From Kineothrix alysoides (GTDB lineage: Bacteria > Bacillota > Clostridia > Lachnospirales > Lachnospiraceae), in NCBI RefSeq assembly GCF_000732725.1, contig NZ_JPNB01000001.1, positions 1,674,001 through 1,738,000 of the forward strand: DNA of 64,000 nucleotides. Direction: 5' to 3'. The notes under the pieces were generated by a model. It was given only the letters and a program-made list of their open reading frames with translations, did no database searches and had not been told where the DNA came from. Shown in pieces: positions 51,200-60,085 of this stretch; position 1 is the stretch's first letter, and every line of letters begins with the position of its first letter. Both the position numbers and the translations under genes were made by a program.

Positions 51200-53014
51200 T
51201 TATTTATCATCCAGCTTAAGCACGCTCATAAAAGCCTTCTGGGGAATCTCCACGCTGCCGATCTGACGCATACGCTTCTTTCCCTCCTTCTGCTTTTCAA
51301 GGAGCTTCTTTTTACGAGTAATATCACCGCCGTAGCATTTCGCAAGAACATCCTTGCGCATAGCCTTTACCGTCTCTCTGGCGATGATCTTACCGCCCAC
51401 CGCCGCCTGAATCGGAATCTCGAACAGATGTCTGGGAATTTCGTCCTTGAGCTTCTCGCACATCCTGCGTCCGCGCTCATAAGCGCTGTCTGCATGTACG
51501 ATAAAGGAAAGGGCATCCACCTCTTCATGGTTGATCAATATGTCCAGCTTCACCAGCTTCGATTCCTCATAGCCCTTCAAATTGTAATCGAAGGAGGCAT
51601 AACCTTTGGAACGGGACTTCAGAGCGTCAAAGAAATCGTAAATAATTTCGTTTAATGGCAGCTCATATTTAAGAAGCGCCCTCGTCTCCTCCATATACTC
51701 CATTCCCAAATAACGTCCCCTGCGTTCCTGGCAAAGCTCCATGATGGAACCGATGAACTCTGTAGTCACCATAATTTCCGCACTCACTACCGGCTCTTCC
51801 ATATATTCAATCTCCGTAGGGTCCGGCAGATTAGAGGGATTGGTCAGTTCGATGACCTCCCCGTTATTCTTATGCACTTTATAGATAACGCTTGGCGCCG
51901 TCGTCACCAAGTCCAGATTATATTCTCTCTCCAAGCGTTCCTGAATAATCTCCAGGTGTAACAGTCCCAAAAAGCCGCATCGAAAACCAAAACCGAGAGC
52001 GATTGAGGTCTCCGGCTCGTAGTGTAAAGCTGCATCGTTTAGCTGAAGCTTCTCCAAGGCATCTCTGAGGTCCGGATATTTCGCTCCGTCCGCCGGATAC
52101 ATGCCGCAGTACACCATGGAATTTACTTTTTTATAACCCGGCAAAGGCACCGAGCAAGGATTCTTTACATCGGTTACCGTATCTCCCACCGTCGTATCCT
52201 TTACGTTCTTGATAGAGGCGGTAATATATCCTACCATGCCTGCAGACAGCTCTTCACATGGAATGAACTGCCCCGGTCCGAAATAGCCTACCTCTACAAC
52301 CTCCGCTTTCGCGCCGGTAGCCATCATCAATATCTGCGTGCCCTTTCGCACCCTGCCCTCCTTAATGCGGCAGAATACGATAACTCCCTTGTAAGAATCG
52401 TAAAGAGAGTCGAAAATGAGAGCTTGAAGAGGGTTGTCCGCACTTCCTGCAGGAGCGGGTATCTTATGCACCACTGCTTCCAGCACCTCTTCGATGCCAA
52501 TTCCGCTTTTAGCGGAAATAAGGGGCGCATTCTGCGCCTCCAGGCCGATAATATCTTCTATTTCATCCTTCACGCGCTGAGGTTCTGCACTGGGCAAATC
52601 TATCTTATTGATTACCGGAAACACATCTAAATCGTGATCCAGCGCCAAATATACATTAGCTAACGTCTGCGCCTCGATTCCCTGCGCCGCATCCACTACG
52701 AGGATCGCTCCGTCGCAGGCCGCAAGACTTCTGCTGACTTCATAGTTAAAATCCACATGCCCGGGAGTATCGATCAGGTTAAAAATATACTCCTCCCCAT
52801 CCTGTGCTTTATATACGATGCGGACAGTTTGCGCCTTGATAGTAATTCCCCGCTCCCTCTCCAAATCCATATTGTCCAAGACCTGCGCCTGCATTTCGCG
52901 GCTTGTTAATAGCCCCGTTTTCTCTATCATACGATCCGCCAAAGTAGATTTTCCATGGTCTATATGGGCCACAATACAAAAATTCCTTATTTTACTTTGA
53001 TCTATGCCTGACAT
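51200..53014 (-). CDS. lepA: Elongation factor 4 (LepA)
   Basis: A ribosomal back-translocase GTPase of 604 residues with G1 [15 protein letters not shown]3 [18 protein letters not shown]4 NKIDLP, and the LepA-specific C-terminal domain ([40 protein letters not shown] with [18 protein letters not shown]). ATG at 53014 has GGAGG eight bases upstream; the GTG at 53029 includes it. Order spoIIP-lepA-hemW matches Firmicutes. Confidence 0.98.
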   Translation of the reverse strand: MSGIDQSKIRNFCIVAHIDHGKSTLADRMIEKTGLLTSREMQAQVLDNMDLERERGITIKAQTVRIVYKAQDGEEYIFNLIDTPGHVDFNYEVSRSLAACDGAILVVDAAQGIEAQTLANVYLALDHDLDVFPVINKIDLPSAEPQRVKDEIEDIIGLEAQNAPLISAKSGIGIEEVLEAVVHKIPAPAGSADNPLQALIFDSLYDSYKGVIVFCRIKEGRVRKGTQILMMATGAKAEVVEVGYFGPGQFIPCEELSAGMVGYITASIKNVKDTTVGDTVTDVKNPCSVPLPGYKKVNSMVYCGMYPADGAKYPDLRDALEKLQLNDAALHYEPETSIALGFGFRCGFLGLLHLEIIQERLEREYNLDLVTTAPSVIYKVHKNNGEVIELTNPSNLPDPTEIEYMEEPVVSAEIMVTTEFIGSIMELCQERRGRYLGMEYMEETRALLKYELPLNEIIYDFFDALKSRSKGYASFDYNLKGYEESKLVKLDILINHEEVDALSFIVHADSAYERGRRMCEKLKDEIPRHLFEIPIQAAVGGKIIARETVKAMRKDVLAKCYGGDITRKKKLLEKQKEGKKRMRQIGSVEIPQKAFMSVLKLDDK

Positions 53015-53047
53015 TTGTTTCCTCCGCACTGAATGGTATCAATTATC

Positions 53048-53079
53048 ACTTAAGAAGCTCGATTTTTTGCTTCTTAAGT
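53048..53079. other. Perfect hairpin between spoIIP and lepA
   Basis: An 11-bp perfect stem (ACTTAAGAAGC with its inverse) and a 10-base loop containing six T. It lies 7 bases after the spoIIP stop and 34 bases before the lepA start. There is no T-run after it on the minus strand, so it may limit read-through or protect transcript ends. Confidence 0.5.
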
Positions 53080-53085
53080 AATATA

Positions 53086-54477
53086 TCATAAATCCCCTTT
53101 CAGCACAATGGAAATTACGTGTGCCAGCGGATCACAAGCATTCATGATTTCTTCTACCGTATTCGTTTGTGCCCCCAGCTCTATCAGAAGCGTTTTGGCC
53201 CTAAGATGCATGTTATACCGATAGGCTTTCAGATAAATTCTTCTCGCAATACCGGGATAATATTCGTTACTGGCTGCCTGTGCCTGAAAAGAGAAGGCGA
53301 GATTATCATCAATATATGGATTCTCCAGATAGGAAATGTCTCCTTTTTGTCTGGTCCTGCTAAGTCCATTGAAAAACATGAATTGTGCGGTGGGCCTCCC
53401 TTGAAGATCGATGACCAGCTTCTTGTGCTCCGGCATAGCGTCCCTGTGAAGATCAATGATTACCTCTATGGTAGGATTCTGGGCCAGCACCTGTTCGATG
53501 GCAGGAAGGGCATTGGAATAAGCGTAGTCTCTCGATTCTATATCGTATTTTCCAGTATGGTGAATTACATTGAACCCATACTGCTCGCGTAAAATCTGTG
53601 CCAGTCTCTCTCCCGCTCCTACAACTGTGGTAGACTCGTCGCCCGGCACGGAATCCGCAAAGGCTTCCTGAGAATGGGTATGATAAATTAATATCTGGGG
53701 ATTTTCCGGTGATGCCTTCATCGTCATATCCTTTCCCAGCAGATTATCCAGATTCAGCTGATCATCCGTGATAGATGTCGTTTTGTCTATGGCATAAAAA
53801 GCCTTTACGATGTCCTCATATCCTGTAAGCGATGACCAGTCGTATTCATAGCTCTTTGCCTGCGCCTGAAGGAAACCGCTTTTATCTTTCCCTGTTTCGC
53901 TTTCATTCCCCCCATCCTGATCCTCGTCCTTTTCTGAGTCCTTTTGCTCTTTCGCCTCGTCCTCTCCCTTTTCCTTATTATGTAAACTATTCTCTTCTTT
54001 CATCGCCCGTTCCAAATCGCCGTCGATATGCAGCGCATCATCGCCATATTCCAAGGAACCTTCTTCGATTTCCTTACGTTCCTCGTCCGAACCCTCCTGC
54101 CTGATGAGCAGATCGTAGGTATCCTCATCCTCTATACTCACATACTCCTTCGCCTGCTCCTCGCTGTAGCCGTAGATGGGGAGCTGCGCTGCAATCAGCG
54201 GCTTTATCAGATTCATGGAGCCCCCAGTGCCTGTCTCCTCTTCCATAAAAGCAAAAACAGGCATGTATGTCTCCATCATCTGCTTTCTCAACCAGTCTGC
54301 CGCCTTTTCCTGTATACCGAAGTCTTTTTCCTTTCTATCTCCCGAAAAAGAAGAGTACACAGCGCATACGAAAGATGTTCCGATCAGGATTATTGCACAG
54401 CCTGCCACAATTTTTTGTTTTATTTTGTCTCTTCTATTAAAATTACTGTTTCTGCCATCGGAATACAATCGCCTCAC
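53086..54477 (-). CDS. spoIIP: Stage II sporulation protein P
   Basis: Peptidoglycan hydrolase of the engulfment complex (with SpoIID and SpoIIM). The roughly 463-residue protein has an N-terminal membrane helix (IVAGCAIILIGTSFVCAVYS), a long acidic Asp/Glu/Lys-rich linker (about 130-200) and the C-terminal SpoIIP amidase/endopeptidase domain with ILIYHTHSQEAF, VIIDLHRDAM and LLIELGAQTNT. The start is ambiguous between GTG 54477 and TTG 54468, the latter 8 bases after GAGG. A sigma-E-like promoter is at 54510-54539. Confidence 0.95.
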   Translation of the reverse strand: MRRLYSDGRNSNFNRRDKIKQKIVAGCAIILIGTSFVCAVYSSFSGDRKEKDFGIQEKAADWLRKQMMETYMPVFAFMEEETGTGGSMNLIKPLIAAQLPIYGYSEEQAKEYVSIEDEDTYDLLIRQEGSDEERKEIEEGSLEYGDDALHIDGDLERAMKEENSLHNKEKGEDEAKEQKDSEKDEDQDGGNESETGKDKSGFLQAQAKSYEYDWSSLTGYEDIVKAFYAIDKTTSITDDQLNLDNLLGKDMTMKASPENPQILIYHTHSQEAFADSVPGDESTTVVGAGERLAQILREQYGFNVIHHTGKYDIESRDYAYSNALPAIEQVLAQNPTIEVIIDLHRDAMPEHKKLVIDLQGRPTAQFMFFNGLSRTRQKGDISYLENPYIDDNLAFSFQAQAASNEYYPGIARRIYLKAYRYNMHLRAKTLLIELGAQTNTVEEIMNACDPLAHVISIVLKGDL

Positions 54478-54509
54478 CTCAGCCTTTTGCTGTAAAGTTA
54501 TACTAGGCA

Positions 54510-54539
54510 ATTATATGCCGAAAAACAATCTATAATTCC
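54510..54539 (-). promoter_or_regulatory. Candidate sigma-E promoter of spoIIP
   Basis: On the minus strand GGAATTAT (54532-54539), a 14-base spacer and CATATAAT (54510-54517). Against the sigma-E consensus (-35 GKMATATT, -10 CATACAMT) 6 of 8 and 7 of 8 positions fit. The -35 lies in the last gpr codons. spoIIP is a sigma-E gene in Bacillus. Confidence 0.55.
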
Positions 54540-55393
54540 AGAGCTTCGTTAAGCGCATCACAAATGACATGGCTTATCTGCTTTATTTGATAATCCACAT
54601 CCTTACTGGTCACATACATGTTGTTAAGTTCCGCCAGATTCACTTTCATTTCTCCCGACACCGCATCGTTGACTATAGTCGCCGCATCTACCACCGTAGG
54701 CACACCGATTGCAATAACAGGAACCTCAAGACTTTCCTTCGTCAGGGCATTTCTATGATTTCCTACTCCCGAACCCGGATGGATACCTGTATTAGTCACT
54801 TGAATCGTCCGGTTCAGTCTTTTGGTGGAACGTGCTGCCAGCGCATCCACTACAATAACAACATCCGGTTTCGTCTGGTCGATAACTCCCTTGATGATTT
54901 CTGCACTCTCCATCCCGGTCTTGGCCATAACTCCCGGTACGATACTGCTCACCATATTCATCTTCGATTTGCTGTATGCCGCCTTTCCATATTCCATTAC
55001 CACATGTCTCGTAATGAACAAATTGTCCGCTACGTTCGGTCCCAAAGCATCTGCCGTCACATCCCGATTACCAAGTCCTACAATCAGCACGGACTGTTCC
55101 TCCTCGGCCTCGGGAATAATATCTTTAAGCTCCTTTGCTAGGGCGGAAGAAATTTCCTGATGATAATTTTCATCCGGTTCCACCATTCTGGGAGCTTCCA
55201 ACGTAGTATAGGTGCCTATGGGTTTTCCCATAGCCTTCGCTCCGTTTTTTGTTTCAATGATTACTCTGGTAACCCTTATTTCATTTTTTTCATCATAGGT
55301 CTCTTCCACGCTGACACCTCTGATTTCCTCCGCTTCCCCTATACTTTCTCTGGCCTCCAGAGCTAAATCCGTTCTTACTTGAAAACAACTCAT
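54530..55393 (-). CDS. gpr: Germination (spore) protease GPR
   Basis: The 287-residue protease degrades small acid-soluble spore proteins on germination. N-terminal propeptide-type sequence (VRTDLALEARESIGEAEEIR, about residues 7-26) and core wording VLIVGLGNRDVTADALGP, VVIVVDALAARS and GVPTVVDAATIV are typical. It is made as a zymogen; the processing site should lie in the first 20 residues. Located upstream of spoIIP in the operon and divergent from rpsT. Confidence 0.96.
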   Translation of the reverse strand: MSCFQVRTDLALEARESIGEAEEIRGVSVEETYDEKNEIRVTRVIIETKNGAKAMGKPIGTYTTLEAPRMVEPDENYHQEISSALAKELKDIIPEAEEEQSVLIVGLGNRDVTADALGPNVADNLFITRHVVMEYGKAAYSKSKMNMVSSIVPGVMAKTGMESAEIIKGVIDQTKPDVVIVVDALAARSTKRLNRTIQVTNTGIHPGSGVGNHRNALTKESLEVPVIAIGVPTVVDAATIVNDAVSGEMKVNLAELNNMYVTSKDVDYQIKQISHVICDALNEALEL

Positions 55394-55502
55394 CTGTCCG
55401 CTCCCAAATCCTTTTCTTTGTTTAATTTATGCAAGTAAAGCTTTTTGCTGCAAAAAAAACTTCTCTACAACGTATTTTTTACAAAAACTAGCGAATTATG
55501 TA

Positions 55503-55531
55503 TTGACATCTTCAAACTCTTAATTTACAAT
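55503..55531 (+). promoter_or_regulatory. Sigma-A promoter of rpsT
   Basis: Consensus TTGACA (55503-55508), 17-base spacer and TACAAT (55526-55531). Expected start near 55538, giving a leader of nearly 90 bases. Confidence 0.85.
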
Positions 55532-55542
55532 AAAATACGCGT

Positions 55543-55579
55543 GTTTCATTAAAACGTCCGTGTCCGGATTTAATGAAAC
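55543..55579 (+). promoter_or_regulatory. Inverted repeat in the rpsT leader
   Basis: Arms GTTTCATTAAA (55543-55553) and TTTAATGAAAC (55569-55579) pair over 11 bp around a 15-base loop rich in GTCCG/TCCGGA. It lies within the predicted 5' leader, 45 bases before the start codon. A role in S20 feedback control is possible but not shown; no T-run follows. Confidence 0.5.
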
Positions 55580-55624
55580 CTTTCGTAAAAATTGATCGAT
55601 AGAGATAAATAGGAGGTGTGGGTC

Positions 55625-55888
55625 TTGGCTAACATCAAATCTGCTAAAAAGAGAATTTTAGTTAACAACGCAAAAGCTGATAGAAACAAAGCTATCAAGT
55701 CCGGTGTTAAGACGGCTGTGAAGAAAGTGAATGCTGCAATCGAAGCGAACGATAAAGCTGCTGCTTCCGCTGCATTATTAGCTGCTACTTCAGTAATTGA
55801 CAAAGCTTCTACAAAAGGCGTATATCATAAGAATACCGCTTCTAGAAAAGTATCGCGTCTGGCACAGGCTATTAATAAGATGGCTTAA
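55625..55888 (+). CDS. rpsT: 30S ribosomal protein S20
   Basis: An 87-residue S20 with ANIKSAKKRILVNNAKADRN at the start and KGVYHKNTASRKVSRLAQAI near the end. The start is TTG at 55625, eight bases after AGGAGG, giving the canonical ANIKSAKKR start; the GTG at 55616 lies within the ribosome site. Divergent from gpr, as in many Firmicutes. Confidence 0.97.
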   Translation: MANIKSAKKRILVNNAKADRNKAIKSGVKTAVKKVNAAIEANDKAAASAALLAATSVIDKASTKGVYHKNTASRKVSRLAQAINKMA

Positions 55889-55924
55889 TTCTTCGATATA
55901 AACGAGAATGTGAATGAACATAAA

Positions 55925-55957
55925 AACAGCCCATACCGTCATATGGGTTGTTTTTTT
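55925..55957 (+). terminator. Terminator of rpsT
   Basis: Stem AACAGCCCATA (55925-55935) with TATGGGTTGTT (55942-55952, one G-U pair), then T to 55957. It lies 37 bases after the rpsT stop. Confidence 0.9.
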
Positions 55958-55960
55958 ATG

Positions 55961-56085
55961 TCATAGGAAAGTGCTCCTGTTGCAGAGCAAATGAATGCAC
56001 TGCAACGCGCGCCAAGCAAAACGAGGTTATTGAATGCAGGATTGCGCGAAGCAAACCTTTGTTCTGTCCATATGGGAAGAAAAAC
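55961..56085 (+). repeat. Intergenic repeat element (copy downstream of rpsT)
   Basis: It opens with TCATAGGAAAGTGCTCCTGT, a decayed version of the palindrome in the copy at 42659-42688. The same block order follows: AAATGAATGCACTGCAACGC, GCGCCAAGCAAAACGAGG, then GAATGCAGGATTGCGCGAAG and CCTTTGTTCTGTCCAT. It is placed between the rpsT terminator and the convergent TPM gene. Confidence 0.6.
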
Positions 56086-56099
56086 AGCCTAACGGCTGT
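56077..56099 (-). terminator. Terminator overlapping the stop of the TPM-domain gene
   Basis: On the minus strand ACAGCC-GTTA-GGCTGT followed by TTTTCTTC. The 5' arm contains the last codons and the stop codon (TAG, 56089-56091) lies in the loop and 3' arm, so hairpin and coding sequence overlap. Confidence 0.7.
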
Positions 56100-56958
56100 G
56101 TCCTCCTCCGCCGTGATGGCCTCCGCCGGAATGCCCGCCGCCTGAGCTTCCTCTCCCGCCGCTGCCGCTGTTTCTTTCGATATGCCTTCCCGTCACTACC
56201 TTATTGATAAGCGCATCTTCCTCCCTCTTCAAATGAGGCCTGCCACCATTTACATAGGTAGTAGCCATGGTAGTCTTGTTTCCCTTTTTACCGCTCCAAT
56301 GCACCGCTATAAACACGATAGCTATGATGGCTGCTGCCGCAAAGGGAGACCAGGATGGTATCGACTCTGTTAATTGTCCCGTATTTGTCATATCATAATA
56401 GAACTCGTTCACATAGGATTCATATGCTTTATAAGGGTCATCTTCTACATACTGATATACTTCGTCTAACAGATTATCCACCATGGAGCTGCCGTATTCC
56501 TCTTCTGCCTTCCCCACAGTACAGAGCCATGTATAAATCCTTCCGTCATCCTCACGAAACCAGTTATCAACCAAAAGGATTCCATCACCAATCGGTTTGT
56601 TGTAACCGAATTTATTCTCATCATAAAAATCCTCAGCATATATCCGCACAAACTCGTCGTAGGAGACATCCGGCTCCTTTTCCCTCGCATATTCCTTAAG
56701 AGACTCGTTAAGTGTTACTAGTACAATGTCGCATCCGGTCTGAGCTTCCCTCTCGGCAATCAATTCCCGCAGCTTGCTTTCTTCCTCCTCCGTTAGAACA
56801 TCTCCATAGTCAAAAACCCTCTCTTTTGTGAGGCATTCCGCGTTGGTACGCTCTCCTACCTTCTGTGATGCCTGATAAATCAGCGTTCCTGCGTAGAGCA
56901 CTCCCAGAAGTACCGTGATAAGAAAAATCCATTTAAAGTAATTAAAATATTGTTTCAT
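56089..56958 (-). CDS. TPM-domain membrane protein with Gly/His-rich tail
   Basis: The 289-residue protein has an N-terminal membrane helix (FKWIFLITVLLGVLYAGTLI), an extracytoplasmic TPM domain (about 45-195: VFDYGDVLTEEEESKLRELI, GCDIVLVTLNES, GDGILLVDNW), a second helix (PFAAAAIIAIVFIAVHW) and a C-terminal tail of Ser/Gly/His repeats (SGGGHSGGGHHGGGGHSR). TPM proteins occur in YgcG-like and photosystem-repair contexts; the bacterial role is poorly known. The His-rich tail might bind metal. Operon with the zinc-ribbon gene (3-base gap). Confidence 0.85.
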   Translation of the reverse strand: MKQYFNYFKWIFLITVLLGVLYAGTLIYQASQKVGERTNAECLTKERVFDYGDVLTEEEESKLRELIAEREAQTGCDIVLVTLNESLKEYAREKEPDVSYDEFVRIYAEDFYDENKFGYNKPIGDGILLVDNWFREDDGRIYTWLCTVGKAEEEYGSSMVDNLLDEVYQYVEDDPYKAYESYVNEFYYDMTNTGQLTESIPSWSPFAAAAIIAIVFIAVHWSGKKGNKTTMATTYVNGGRPHLKREEDALINKVVTGRHIERNSGSGGRGSSGGGHSGGGHHGGGGHSR

Positions 56959-56961
56959 CGC

Positions 56962-57942
56962 TTACATTACCTCCAGTATTCCCATAAGAAAAGTCAACGC
57001 TATACTGGCAACGGCAAATACCGTGGCACCGTATGCCAGCACCTTCGCCTTGGATACGGGAGTGGAACCTACAATCTTGCCCGTCTGTCCATTTACGTAA
57101 AAATCATAATCCTTATCCTGATACTTATACAGATAACGCCAAACAGGGAGGAGCGCATAATGCACGCCTTCTCTTTGCGTGGAAATATCTCTGTTCTCCG
57201 GAATTACCGAGGAATACCCTGAAATCGTCTCTTGAAGTAGCGCCTCCAGATCCTTGTTCGCTTTCGTCTTTGCCCTTTCCTCCAAGGTATCCGCATCCTC
57301 ATTGTATACCTCACCGAAGAAGCCCGACATATATTTCTCCATAAAACCTTCCAATTGCTTATAATCGTAAGGCTCCATCAAATCCATGACATCGTTTTGC
57401 AGGACGGATGCATCTACCGGAATCTTGTCGAACTCTACATCCATATCTCTCTCTATACGATAATAAGATGTCTCCGTATATTCCGTATCGCCGGCCACCC
57501 ATACTCTGACCTTCGTTCCCTTTCCGGTATATTCATATCTGGCTGCATAATCGTACATCCAGAACGGGACATAGATTCCCTTCATATCCTTAAGCGTGGC
57601 TTCCGAAAGAAAGCTATCCGGAGTGAAAATCCTCCTTTTAAACTCATTTCGGAGCATATCTACTACATCCTTCTTGTCAATCTTGAAAGGCAGCACCAAA
57701 TCCGGGCGATAGACACCGTTTACTCTGTCGTCCAGTATAATATAACTTCCACAATACTCGCACTGACAAGTGGACGCATACTCCTCTATGTTCAGCGCTG
57801 CTCCACAGTTTAAGCACTCTGTCTGTGATTTTGCATTCTCTCTTTCCTCGCTGTCAACCCCGTCGCAGTGAGGGCAGTACATCTTCCCCGACGCAGGGCT
57901 GTATACCGCGTTTCCGCCGCAGTTCTTACATCTGAATAACAT
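56962..57942 (-). CDS. Zinc-ribbon membrane protein (TFIIB-type zinc finger)
   Basis: The 326-residue protein has two N-terminal zinc ribbons (CKNCGG, CPHCDG; CLNCGA, CEYCGS), a soluble domain (about 75-295) with VLPFKIDKKDVVDMLRNEFK, GIYVPFWMYDYAARY and LLPVWRYLYKYQDKDY, and one C-terminal membrane helix (VLAYGATVFAVASIALTFLM). Such proteins are common next to TPM-domain genes, as here; the joint function is unknown. Confidence 0.85.
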   Translation of the reverse strand: MLFRCKNCGGNAVYSPASGKMYCPHCDGVDSEERENAKSQTECLNCGAALNIEEYASTCQCEYCGSYIILDDRVNGVYRPDLVLPFKIDKKDVVDMLRNEFKRRIFTPDSFLSEATLKDMKGIYVPFWMYDYAARYEYTGKGTKVRVWVAGDTEYTETSYYRIERDMDVEFDKIPVDASVLQNDVMDLMEPYDYKQLEGFMEKYMSGFFGEVYNEDADTLEERAKTKANKDLEALLQETISGYSSVIPENRDISTQREGVHYALLPVWRYLYKYQDKDYDFYVNGQTGKIVGSTPVSKAKVLAYGATVFAVASIALTFLMGILEVM

Positions 57943-57972
57943 CTTTTCTCCCCATCTTCCTTTTCTCTTTAT

Positions 57973-59058
57973 TTAGTATACGATTTTGTTTCTTCCGGCC
58001 TCTTTTCCCCTATAAAGCTTTCCATCCACATCGTTAATGGAATGTTCTATATCTTTCTGAAAATCGAACTCACTCAGCCCGAAGGTCATCGTTACTTTTA
58101 TTGTTTCTCCCATGTAGCGCATCTCCAGCTTCCTTATCCTCTTTTGAAGTTCCTCCAGAAGAATCAGCGCATCGTCTCCGTTGACATTATCGAAGGCGAA
58201 CAGGAACTCTTCTCCTCCCCAACGGCATACCCGGCCCTTTTCACCGGCCATTTCTATAAATATGGATGCCAAATGGCGCAGTACAATGTCTCCGCATTCG
58301 TGGCCATAGTTGTCGTTTACCGCCTTAAAGAAATCGATATCACCAAGGGCTAACGACAGGTTGTCGATTTTCCCTTCTCTGCATTCTCTCTCCTTCTTCT
58401 CCAAATACTCACTCATGCTCCGTCTGTTGAATAATCCGGTAAGGGGATCTATCGCTGCCAGTCTGTGAAGCTTTTCATTATATATGACGAGCTTCTTCTC
58501 CATCTCTTGGGAATCCTCGGTAAACACCGCCAAAATCGTCATCGTAGCGATAAATACGAAAACGGTATTGATGGTCTGGAATATGATATAGGTTCGCATC
58601 TCCAATAGATAAACCGGTTCATACTGAAGGGTGTAGGCATACAAAGCCAGACGGAACAAGCAAAGTGCCACACCCGTTATAATCTTCCATTGAAGCTTGC
58701 TATAGCTGGTCGTAAAATTCAGCGCCAGCAGTACGAATACGAAATGCTGTACACCGCAGTCCCAGCCAAATCCTCTGATGAAAGCGATAATCCAGATTCC
58801 CATCAGTATATGAACGAATATGATAGACATCTTCGTTCTGTTCAAATATGTTGTATAAAAAGATGCTGCATAAGCACAAAATAACGGCACACACAATACA
58901 ATTGGCTTAATATCTCCTGTCACAAAAAAAGTGCATAAAAGAAGAAGAAAATAAATGCACATAATGATGGAGTTTAGCCTGAGTATGATAGAAGCCTTCT
59001 TCGTTTCATTTTCGCTCTTCACATCCTGGAATAACATTTCCGCAAATTTATGAATCAT
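57973..59058 (-). CDS. Membrane-bound diguanylate cyclase (GGDEF)
   Basis: The 361-residue protein has six hydrophobic segments (about 25-190) and a C-terminal GGDEF domain: DPLTGLFNRRSMSEYL, DIDFFKAVNDNYGHECGD and the active-site RWGGEEFLF. It should make c-di-GMP. The RxxD inhibitory site expected just before GGEEF is missing (EKGRVCRW there), so product feedback inhibition is unlikely. A PilZ protein in the fla/che operon is a candidate receiver. It stands upstream of the zinc-ribbon and TPM genes. Confidence 0.94.
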   Translation of the reverse strand: MIHKFAEMLFQDVKSENETKKASIILRLNSIIMCIYFLLLLCTFFVTGDIKPIVLCVPLFCAYAASFYTTYLNRTKMSIIFVHILMGIWIIAFIRGFGWDCGVQHFVFVLLALNFTTSYSKLQWKIITGVALCLFRLALYAYTLQYEPVYLLEMRTYIIFQTINTVFVFIATMTILAVFTEDSQEMEKKLVIYNEKLHRLAAIDPLTGLFNRRSMSEYLEKKERECREGKIDNLSLALGDIDFFKAVNDNYGHECGDIVLRHLASIFIEMAGEKGRVCRWGGEEFLFAFDNVNGDDALILLEELQKRIRKLEMRYMGETIKVTMTFGLSEFDFQKDIEHSINDVDGKLYRGKEAGRNKIVY

Positions 59059-59139
59059 CTCAAACCTCCGGTATAAGGCTGCCCCTGCATGATTCCCCTA
59101 TATTACGATATTATAACTTACCTTCTACCATTTATCAAA

Positions 59140-59191
59140 CAAAAAAAGCATCTATGGAACAATCACTAATAAACTATTGTCCCACAGATGC
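59140..59191 (-). terminator. Terminator after the DUF6179 gene
   Basis: On the minus strand a long stem GCATCTGTGGGACAAT pairing with ATTGTTCCATAGATGC (two mismatches) and then seven T. It lies about 50 bases after the stop at 59243. Confidence 0.85.
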
Positions 59192-59242
59192 GATATGTCA
59201 TCTGATTTTTCTTTTTACAATGTTATCCTATGCGGCTTGTTA

Positions 59243-60052
59243 CTATACGTGCACATAATTTTTGTATTCCACAGCAAATGAATGGATATCCTCCTGCACA
59301 TAATTTTCCGCTTCTACACAGAAATCCTTTTCCTCTCTCTTGCGATACTCTTGCTCCATAAATAAATGAAACAGTGCCTTCATCTTATGCTCTATCTCCT
59401 CCGCACTTCCCTTACACGCCTCTCCTTCCTGCTCCAGCATTCTTCTTACAATGTATCGCATGACAACAGAACTTACATTGAGGAATAATTCTTTATACCC
59501 CCTATGATATTCTCGCTGTGCCTCAATAATATAGTTTCTGGGAAAAGCCTGGAGAAAGCGCTGTTCCAATCGTATTGCTTTTAAATAACTGTAGATCAAG
59601 TCCACGCCGCAAATCTCATCCGGTATATTTACAAGCAGCGGATAATCCAATGTCAGCATATGGTTCTGAGGAAAAAATCTCGCATCGTAATGCACAAAAA
59701 ATGCCGGCATTCCTCTTACAACCGTATCGTAACAGCAACGGCTTTCATAGGCGTCGAAGCCCACCATGATTTCTTCATATATGATCTTCGCTTCGCTCAC
59801 CTTGTCCATAACAAGCTGAAAGCCTTCTTTGTACGTTTCCATGGCGCTCTTTCTCGCTCCGCTTTCGACAATTTGTGTGTGTTCAGATCCATCCCCTCCC
59901 TGCAAGTGCATCTCTCTTTCCTCAACGCAGTACAGCACTGCCCCCATAAGCTGCTGCGCTTTCTCATAGGTTATGGAGGTGCTCTCTTTGCTGGTGTATT
60001 TCTCTGTTAAATATTTTACAACCGGAAGCAATTCTTCTATCCCGTATTCCAT
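59243..60052 (-). CDS. DUF6179-type protein, unknown function
   Basis: A 269-residue soluble, mostly helical protein with the wording FFVHYDARFFPQNHMLTLDY, then GVDLIYSYLKAIRLEQRFL, which fits the Lachnospiraceae-type DUF6179 family. There is no membrane helix or known catalytic motif. It is encoded directly after the DUF6323-type gene (33-base gap), a pairing seen in relatives. The function is unknown. Confidence 0.7.
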   Translation of the reverse strand: MEYGIEELLPVVKYLTEKYTSKESTSITYEKAQQLMGAVLYCVEEREMHLQGGDGSEHTQIVESGARKSAMETYKEGFQLVMDKVSEAKIIYEEIMVGFDAYESRCCYDTVVRGMPAFFVHYDARFFPQNHMLTLDYPLLVNIPDEICGVDLIYSYLKAIRLEQRFLQAFPRNYIIEAQREYHRGYKELFLNVSSVVMRYIVRRMLEQEGEACKGSAEEIEHKMKALFHLFMEQEYRKREEKDFCVEAENYVQEDIHSFAVEYKNYVHV

Positions 60053-60085
60053 AGCGTTCCCCTTTCTTTTAGGACCGTAAGATTT

